From positions 62,001 to 126,000 of the forward strand of contig JACDUA010000002.1 in the NCBI GenBank assembly GCA_013519935.1: a DNA stretch of 64,000 bases, read 5' to 3'. The notes under the pieces were generated by a model, which did not search any database, had not been told where the DNA came from, and worked only from the letters and a program-made list of their open reading frames with translations. Made by a program: the position numbers and the translations under genes. Shown here one piece after another: positions 59,017 to 64,000 of this stretch (position 1 is its first letter; every line of letters begins with the position of its first letter). The stretch is from Ectothiorhodospiraceae bacterium WFHF3C12. GTDB lineage: Bacteria; Pseudomonadota; Gammaproteobacteria; Nitrococcales; Nitrococcaceae.

Positions 59017-59253
59017 GGGCTCTTCCCGTCTGGATGGACATCAATAGCGGGCTTCACGGCGAGCCTCGTCGTAAGGGGTGCGCCGGTGTTCCGGTTGTTG
59101 AAGCCCGGGAAAATCTGGCAACGGAGGGTAACAGCTAAGCAAGTGGTACGCGTCCGCTTTACGCCCGCAGGCCCTGTACGCCTCCTCGGTGACGCGGTCC
59201 GTGACGTCGACCATCGGGCCCAGGTGAATACCGCTGCCGACCGGGGGTTCAGC

Positions 59254-59481
59254 CTACCCGTTGCCGCAGCACGACTCCGAGCCGCCCGCCTGAACGGGCG
59301 GGCACGGGACGTCACCGTATGAGCAGAATACGCAGCAGTCACCTGCCTTCGGGCGCAACAGCGTCTTGCAGCCGCCGCATTCATGGAACCACTGGCACGC
59401 GTTCGTCGGCATGACCCTGGTTTCCCGGTGGCCGCACACCGGGCATGTGATCGTGGATTTCAGAACCGGGTCGGTACTCAC
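59254..59481 (-). CDS. GDCCVxC-domain small protein (Cys form of a seleno-family)
   Basis: This 75-residue cytosolic protein starts at GTG 59481 with GGAG upstream. It has a zinc-finger-like CPVCGHRE, CGGCKTLL and the signature GDCCVFCSYGDVPCPP. In the family known as GDCCVxC domain-containing (seleno)proteins the final Cys of the signature is selenocysteine in some members; here the codon is TGC (Cys). Function is unknown; homologues are found with mercury-resistance or redox genes. Confidence 0.87.
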   Translation of the reverse strand: MSTDPVLKSTITCPVCGHRETRVMPTNACQWFHECGGCKTLLRPKAGDCCVFCSYGDVPCPPVQAGGSESCCGNG

Positions 59482-59581
59482 CGTTCACTCCGTACGTTCG
59501 AGGCGGCGGACGGTCCAGGTGTCGCACCCCGGCGGCGCCAGGCGGCTCTCTCCGGGCACTTGGCGTGTCCGTGGATTGCGG

Positions 59582-59980
59582 TCACAGCGGCAAGCCCCGA
59601 TGCTGCGGCAAGTCGTCCTTGATCTCGAACCAGCATGCCTTGGACGCGACGAAAGCGTGGTACTGCTTGCTGGCGACCACCGGGGTATCCAGGGTGCCCA
59701 GCCGCAGGCGTTTGATCTCGGGGAGATCATCCCGCGCGCTGTATAGGGGGCTGCCGCACTCGGCGCAGAATACCCTCTCCTTGTCGGGCGTGGCCCTGAA
59801 CGCCTTCAGGCATTGCTGACCCTGAGTGAAGTTCAGCCGCTCCGCCCGAACGGGTGCGACCGCGGCGAAGGCGGTGCCTTGAGCTTTCCGGCACTGCGAA
59901 CAGTGGCACAGGGAGATCTCGTCGATCTCTCCGTCGTACTCGTACTGGACTCGCCCGCATAGGCAGCTGCCTGTATGCAT
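59582..59980 (-). CDS. GFA-family (glutathione-dependent formaldehyde-activating-like) protein
   Basis: This 132-residue protein starts at ATG 59980 (MHTGSCLCGRVQYEYDG) with GGGGAG upstream. The zinc sites of the family are visible: CLCG, LCHCSQCRKAQG and FCAECGSPLY. The fold can bind glutathione or other thiols, but only a few members are shown to act on S-hydroxymethylglutathione. It is not part of a formaldehyde operon here. Confidence 0.92.
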   Translation of the reverse strand: MHTGSCLCGRVQYEYDGEIDEISLCHCSQCRKAQGTAFAAVAPVRAERLNFTQGQQCLKAFRATPDKERVFCAECGSPLYSARDDLPEIKRLRLGTLDTPVVASKQYHAFVASKACWFEIKDDLPQHRGLPL

Positions 59981-60058
59981 CACGCGCTCCCCGGTCTTCA
60001 ATGGACATAAATGAGGCTCGGCCGTCGCCGCGCTGCGGCGTACAGATGGAGCGCCTGG

Positions 60059-60508
60059 TCAGGATCGCGATCTGCGAAAGACCCTGTATGTGGCGATCAG
60101 CGGAATCGCGAAGAGCGTCGCGAACACCGCATTCAGCACCGCGTTCTGCCAGAACCCGGACCACAGGGAAAACAGGGTGTCCGGTACGAACCAGGCGCAG
60201 ACTGAGGCCGCCACCATCAACCACGCGTGCGGACTCGCTTCCCTGAATGGTCCAGCCGCAACGAAATAGAGCAGGACCGCCCACCCGAACATCACACTAC
60301 CGAGAACGGCATGGGAGAGCGAGATGTAGGCAACCGCCTCGGCCGCGAACCGCTCAAGCCGAGCCCCATCCCGGAATAAAAGCAGCGAAAACCCCAGGCG
60401 CGCCGCCGTGGGCGCCAGAACCAGTGTGAGCCCGAACAGGGCCACGCCCGCGCAGACCACGCGGAGCCATGCAGCCCAGAACGAGAGAGTGTCGTGCTGC
60501 GTGGTCAT
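60059..60508 (-). CDS. Four-helix membrane protein, unknown
   Basis: This 149-residue protein starts at ATG 60508 (MTTQHDTLSFWAAWLRVVCAGVALFGLTLVLAPTAA). Four hydrophobic segments are visible, including AVLGSVMFGWAVLLYFVAAG, AWLMVAASVCAWFVPDTLFSLWSG and AVLNAVFATLFAIPLIATY. I do not recognise the family. It begins 78 bases upstream of the GFA gene on the same strand, measured between the stop of this gene and the start of that one. Confidence 0.65.
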   Translation of the reverse strand: MTTQHDTLSFWAAWLRVVCAGVALFGLTLVLAPTAARLGFSLLLFRDGARLERFAAEAVAYISLSHAVLGSVMFGWAVLLYFVAAGPFREASPHAWLMVAASVCAWFVPDTLFSLWSGFWQNAVLNAVFATLFAIPLIATYRVFRRSRS

Positions 60509-60956
60509 TCGCCGCACCCAACAGCTTATAGGCAGATCAACGCCCGCCCAGGCGTCCAGAGCTCCGCCTTGACGTCGCCTGAACATGCAATGGCTCAATA
60601 CCTTAGAGCGTTTCGCCTGGCCTTGCTACCGGGCAGACGGCTCGTCAGCCGCCAGACAGACCACATATGTAGTGGTCTTGGGGCGTTGGGCGACTGGCCT
60701 TTGGCTGTTCATCTCCCCGGCTCGCGAGCAAGGGCCTGTTGCGTCGCCAGCGCTAACCGCAGCGATTGCGGCGTGAGGGCAGCGGCCCCGGCGGCACCGC
60801 GAAGGGCAGGGAAGTGCTGTGGATTAAGGGCATGGGCGTTTTATCGTGCCTTCAGGGGGCGGCGCCAAGCATAGGCCGTTTTCCTGGCGACCTCCCGGGC
60901 ACTTTCTCAGGCGAGTGCGTGTCCAACTGCCTGTTGGCGAAGCGGAGGATGCGCTC
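60509..60956. other. Intergenic region, no gene seen
   Basis: No supported reading frame, RNA gene or repeat is visible in these 448 bases. GGAGG before ATG 60957 is the only clear signal at its right end. Confidence 0.45.
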
Positions 60957-61337
60957 ATGATGGCAGGACGGATGCTCTTGGACGTGAAGGGGTTCTTGCT
61001 GGCGGCCGTGATCGGGCTGGTGCCGGTGATGGCTCAGGCGCATCATGGCTGGGCCTGGGCGACGGACGAGGACTACGAGCTCACCGGGACGGTCGTCGCC
61101 GTGCGTTTGGGCAATCCCCACGGCGAAGTGGATATCGCGCGGGACGGCGAGCGCTGGACCGTTGAGGTCGGCCAGCCCTGGCGCAATGACCGTGCCGGGC
61201 TGACCGCCGAGCTGCTCCGCGAAGGCCGGGTGATTACCGCTCGGGGGCACCGCTCGGCCAACGCCGACGAGCGACTGCTCAAGGCGGAATCAGTGACCAT
61301 CGATGGTCGGCATTACGTGCTCTATCCCAACCGTTAG
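60957..61337 (+). CDS. DUF6152 family exported protein
   Basis: This 126-residue protein starts at ATG 60957 (MMAGRMLLDVKGFLLAAVIGLVPVMAQA) with GGAGG upstream. The mature part begins HHGWAWATDEDYELTGTVVAVRLGNPHG, a DUF6152 signature, and has GEVDIARDGERWTVEVGQPWRN and RVITARGHRSANADERLLKAE. The N-terminal His-His is what follows signal cleavage, a possible metal-binding end. It is 3 bases ahead of a membrane gene, so it is in an operon. Confidence 0.87.
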   Translation: MMAGRMLLDVKGFLLAAVIGLVPVMAQAHHGWAWATDEDYELTGTVVAVRLGNPHGEVDIARDGERWTVEVGQPWRNDRAGLTAELLREGRVITARGHRSANADERLLKAESVTIDGRHYVLYPNR

Positions 61338-61340
61338 CGT

Positions 61341-61808
61341 GTGTCCGTGACGGAGTGGCTGCATGCCCTGGAGACCACCGCGCTGGCCGTGGCCCTGCGT
61401 GACTCGGTCTGGGCCTATCCCCTGGTGAACGCCGCCCATCTGCTGGGGGTCGCGTTGCTCGTCGGGGGTATCGTGCCGCTGGACCTGCGCCTGGTCGGCT
61501 TCTGGCGGACGGTGCCGGTGGCGGACCTTGCCCGGGTCCTGCGGGGCGTTGCGGCCTCCGGTCTGTTCCTGGCGCTGCTGGCCGGTGCGCTGCTTTTCGC
61601 CACGCGGGCCGCGGAATACGCCGCCTCGCCCTACTTCCTCGCCAAAATGGGGGTCGTCTGCGTGGGGGGCGTGAACGCTCTGTTAGCCACCCGCTGGCCG
61701 CCGGAACGCCTTTCAAAGGCGGGCTATCGTGCCGCGGCTGTTGCCGTGGTATCCATCCTCAGCTGGATTTCGGCTCTGGTGCTGGGTCGCCTGGTTGGGT
61801 ATTTCTGA
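61341..61808 (+). CDS. DUF6644 family membrane protein
   Basis: This 155-residue protein begins at GTG 61341 (VSVTEWLHALETTALAVALRDSVWAYPLVNAAHLLGVALLVGG). Four membrane segments are present with a conserved-looking AHLLG in the first and FWRTVPVADLARVLRGVAASGLFLALLAGALL in the second. DUF6152 and DUF6644 genes are adjacent here, supporting joint action of an exported and a membrane component. Function is unknown. Confidence 0.85.
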   Translation: MSVTEWLHALETTALAVALRDSVWAYPLVNAAHLLGVALLVGGIVPLDLRLVGFWRTVPVADLARVLRGVAASGLFLALLAGALLFATRAAEYAASPYFLAKMGVVCVGGVNALLATRWPPERLSKAGYRAAAVAVVSILSWISALVLGRLVGYF

Positions 61809-61894
61809 GGTCCGCGTTTCGGCCCGACGTGGCGGCCGAGGCATGCGGATGGGATACTGTGGCTTCCTCTTTTGCTGACTTGTGACGGCTTTTT

Positions 61895-62476
61895 ATGCGA
61901 CGTCTTTGGCTTATCGATGCCAGTTACATTCACGCCAACAACATGCAGCTTTTCGGCGGCGGCCGCCGGGTGGACTACCTGAAGCTGCGTCAGCTGATTG
62001 AATCGGAGCTCGGGCCGCTATGGCGCGGCTACTTCCTCAACAGCGTGCAGAACGAGGCCCATGAGGCCCGGGACCGTTTTCACGGCTGGTTGCAGAGCGC
62101 GCTGCCCACGGGACCCAACCTGATCGTCAAGCTCTACGGGCTGAAGAACGAGCGGGCCCGCAACGCCTTCTGCGTCGATTGCGGCACCAAGGTGGATCTG
62201 CACTGCCCCCACGGCGAGGGCCACCACCTGGTCAACCAGCGTCAGATGGGCGTGGACGTGGGGCTGGCGACCCTGGCGCTGGTACACAAGGACCGTTACG
62301 ACACCCTGGTGCTGTCGTCGGGCGACGGCGACCTGCTGGACGCCGTGGAGCATCTGTCCGAGAGCGGCAAGGGGCTGGAGCTGGCGGTATTCTCCACGGG
62401 GGTTTCCACCGATCTCCAGGCGCGGTCCGAGCGGGTGTTGTGGATTGACGAGCACATGGAGCAGTTGACGGGGTAG
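61895..62476 (+). CDS. NYN-domain (PIN-like) nuclease-family protein
   Basis: This 193-residue LabA/DUF88-type protein has the acidic residues of the NYN fold in order: Asp near residue 8 (LWLIDASYIHANN), Asp near 121 (MGVDVGLATLAL) and SSGDGDLLDAVEHL. A Cys/His cluster in the middle (CVDCGTKVDLHCPHGEGHH) looks like a zinc finger inserted in the fold. The domain is predicted to cleave RNA, but substrate and partners are unknown. It is monocistronic. Confidence 0.88.
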   Translation: MRRLWLIDASYIHANNMQLFGGGRRVDYLKLRQLIESELGPLWRGYFLNSVQNEAHEARDRFHGWLQSALPTGPNLIVKLYGLKNERARNAFCVDCGTKVDLHCPHGEGHHLVNQRQMGVDVGLATLALVHKDRYDTLVLSSGDGDLLDAVEHLSESGKGLELAVFSTGVSTDLQARSERVLWIDEHMEQLTG

Positions 62477-62490
62477 GAACGTCACGGATC

Positions 62491-62810
62491 GTTCGCGGCC
62501 AGGGCCGCTCCCTCCGGGGGTGGAGGTGGCGCCTGTAGGAACGGCCCATGGCCGCGCGTCCGGTGACATTCGCTTCACCAAACGCCGCGAGGACGCGCCA
62601 CCCATAGCCTTTCGGCCAGCCCGGCGACACCGAGGCGGCCCGTAGGAGCGGCCCATGGCCGCGAACCAGTCAGGGAGCTGTCGCAGCGGCGACCCCGCTC
62701 CCACAACGCTCCCGGGCTCGCGCGGTGGAACCATGGTTGTGGGAGGCGCGCCCTCGCGGCGATTCCTTTAGGGGCCGTAGGGTGGGCGGAGCGAAGCGCA
62801 GCCCACCGCC
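62491..62810. repeat. Cluster of REP-like elements of three families
   Basis: Family-1 copies lie at 62491-62513, 62535-62558 and 62642-62665. A member of the array families follows (GCTGTCGCAGCGGCGACCCC ... CTCCCACAACG ... TTGTGGGAGGCGCGCCCTCG, about 62672-62762). A GGGTGGGCGGAGCGAAGCGC palindrome is at about 62779-62810. No gene is seen between the NYN gene and the acyl-CoA dehydrogenase. Confidence 0.75.
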
Positions 62811-62818
62811 CCGCCTGT

Positions 62819-64000
62819 CTAGAAGGTCTCCGTGTCGATCTCCGTGAGCACCGGGTCGGCCTTCTCCAGCAACTCGGCCATGGGGCCGGTCTTGGGCAGC
62901 TCGTAGCCGAAGAAGTAGCGGCAGGCGTTGAGCTTGCCCTGGTAGAAGGCTGCTTCGCCGGTGTCACTGGCCAGGGTCTCGGTGGCGATAACGGCCTGTT
63001 TGAGCCACAGCCACGCGACTACCGTGTGGCCGAGCATGTCCAGGAACACGGTGGCGTTGGACAGGGCCACGTTCGGCCGGCCGTCCTCGGCGATCCTGCC
63101 CAGGGTCTTGCTGACGTCCACCGCCCGCTGCAGGGCGGCGTCCACGGCGTCGGCGTACTCGCGCAGGTTATCCGGTACGGCGCGGGTGGTGTCGTGGATG
63201 CGCTCGGCCAGCATGGCCAGCGTCCGGCCGCCGTCGCCGATGACCTTGCGACCGAGCAGGTCCAGGCCCTGAATGCCGTAGGTCCCTTCGTGGATGTGAT
63301 TCAGGCGGTTGTCGCGGTAGAGTCGCTCCACGGGATATTCGCGCGTATACCCGTAGCCGCCCAGGCACTGGATGGCCAGCTTGTTGGCCTCCAGGCAGAA
63401 CTCGCTGGGCCAGGATTTGACGATGGGCGTGAGCAGGTCCAGCAGCTTGGTGGCCTCGCGCCGCGTCGCCTCGCTCTCGCCGGCGTTCTGCTCATCCACC
63501 AGCCGGGCGCAGTAAAGCCCCAGCGCCAGGCCGCCCTCCACGTAGGACTTCTGGGCCAGCAGCATGCGCCGCACGTCCGGGTGCTCGATGATGGGCACCG
63601 GCGCCGAGGAGGGGTCCTTGTTGGTGAGCGGCCGGCCCTGGGGGCGCTGGCGCGCGTAGTCCAGGGAATAGAGGTAGCCGGCGTAGCCCAGCCCCACGGC
63701 GGCCATGCCCACGCCGATGCGGGCCTCGTTCATCATGTGGAACATGTACTGCAGGCCCTTGTGGGGCTCGCCCACCAGCTCGCCAATGCACTCGCCGTTG
63801 TCGCCGAAGGCGAGCGCGCAGTTGGTGGTGCCGCGGTGGCCCATCTTGTGGTTGAGCCCGACAAGCTCCACGCCGTTGCGTTCGCCCACGGTGCCGTCGG
63901 CATCGACCCGCTTCTTGGGCACGATGAACAGGGAAATGCCCTTGACGCCCGCCGGGGCGCCGTCGATCTTCGCCAGCACCATGTGCACGATGTTCTCGCT
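62819..64000 (-). CDS. Acyl-CoA dehydrogenase, DmdC-like, 5' end cut by window
   Basis: The C-terminal 393 residues of an enzyme of about 590-600 are visible, with no start inside the window. Segments: SENIVHMVLAKIDGAPAGVKGISLFIVPKKR, NHKMGHRGTTNCALAFGD, MAAVGLGYAGYLYSLDYARQRPQGRPL, CLGGYGYTREYPVERLYRDNRLNHIHEGTYGIQGLDLLGRK, and the additional C-terminal domain of the long acyl-CoA dehydrogenases. The pattern matches the family of 3-methylmercaptopropionyl-CoA dehydrogenase (DmdC), though most members serve other acyl-CoAs. REP-like repeats lie directly downstream. Confidence 0.92.
   Translation of the reverse strand, partial: SENIVHMVLAKIDGAPAGVKGISLFIVPKKRVDADGTVGERNGVELVGLNHKMGHRGTTNCALAFGDNGECIGELVGEPHKGLQYMFHMMNEARIGVGMAAVGLGYAGYLYSLDYARQRPQGRPLTNKDPSSAPVPIIEHPDVRRMLLAQKSYVEGGLALGLYCARLVDEQNAGESEATRREATKLLDLLTPIVKSWPSEFCLEANKLAIQCLGGYGYTREYPVERLYRDNRLNHIHEGTYGIQGLDLLGRKVIGDGGRTLAMLAERIHDTTRAVPDNLREYADAVDAALQRAVDVSKTLGRIAEDGRPNVALSNATVFLDMLGHTVVAWLWLKQAVIATETLASDTGEAAFYQGKLNACRYFFGYELPKTGPMAELLEKADPVLTEIDTETF

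Overview
The window is high-GC chromosomal DNA. It most resembles a heterotrophic, aerobic gammaproteobacterium, perhaps an Ectothiorhodospiraceae-type halophile, but this is inference. The grounds are a DarP/YjgA protein (beta/gamma-restricted), an AhpC/AhpF pair with a proteobacterial OxyR-type site, FadE- and AidB-type acyl-CoA dehydrogenases, acidic secreted proteins, and REP-like palindromes of the kind common in pseudomonads and related groups. I see no rRNA, tRNA, CRISPR array, phage or intact insertion sequence. Both ends cut genes: an ECF sigma factor on the left and an acyl-CoA dehydrogenase on the right.

Layout. 1-5.1 kb: ECF42-type sigma factor, an outer-membrane barrel, and a three-gene secreted cassette (beta-helix protein, Ig-like lipoprotein, paralogous beta-helix protein). 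5.2-10 kb: a PadR regulator divergent from a DUF2852 gene over twin palindromes, then a fused indolepyruvate:ferredoxin oxidoreductase. 10-14.5 kb: rhodanese, SDR, EAL-HDOD protein, TetR regulator, HPF and a lipoprotein. 14.9-19.1 kb: a large surface lipoprotein followed by a secreted subtilisin with a CFI-box-like tail. 19.4-23.4 kb: DUF4124, a PBP7-type endopeptidase, a flavin reductase, a membrane protein, an AhpD-like enzyme and a lipoprotein. 23.6-31.2 kb: aminotransferase, a ~100-bp repeat array, an 823-aa NHL protein, DarP and a KefB-type antiporter. 31.4-35.6 kb: CFA synthase, desaturase, MFS transporter and a small periplasmic protein.

35.7-43.7 kb is a fatty-acid/acyl-CoA region: two acyl-CoA dehydrogenases divergent from a TetR-AidB pair, then a PerM-type permease, a carboxymuconolactone decarboxylase-like protein, a quinone reductase and a GlcG/HbpS-like protein. 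43.7-49.1 kb carries a BLUF photoreceptor, a MetE-like methyltransferase, two aldo-keto reductases, dienelactone hydrolase and glyoxalase I. 49.4-55.3 kb holds a long FadE under a palindrome-controlled promoter, a chemoreceptor, a cupin, a MAPEG protein and a DUF5658-like protein. 55.4-58.4 kb holds the most regular repeat array and ahpF-ahpC with a well-matched OxyR site. 58.6-62.5 kb contains small genes: thioesterase, GDCCVxC protein, GFA protein, membrane proteins, a DUF6152/DUF6644 pair and a NYN nuclease.

Functional themes are fatty-acid and branched acyl-CoA oxidation (five acyl-CoA dehydrogenases), membrane-lipid remodelling (desaturase next to CFA synthase), detoxification of peroxides, aldehydes and methylglyoxal, and secreted beta-rich surface proteins. 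The most notable non-coding signals are several AT-rich perfect or near-perfect operator palindromes and two local amplifications of a REP-like element, each with its own spacer sequence.
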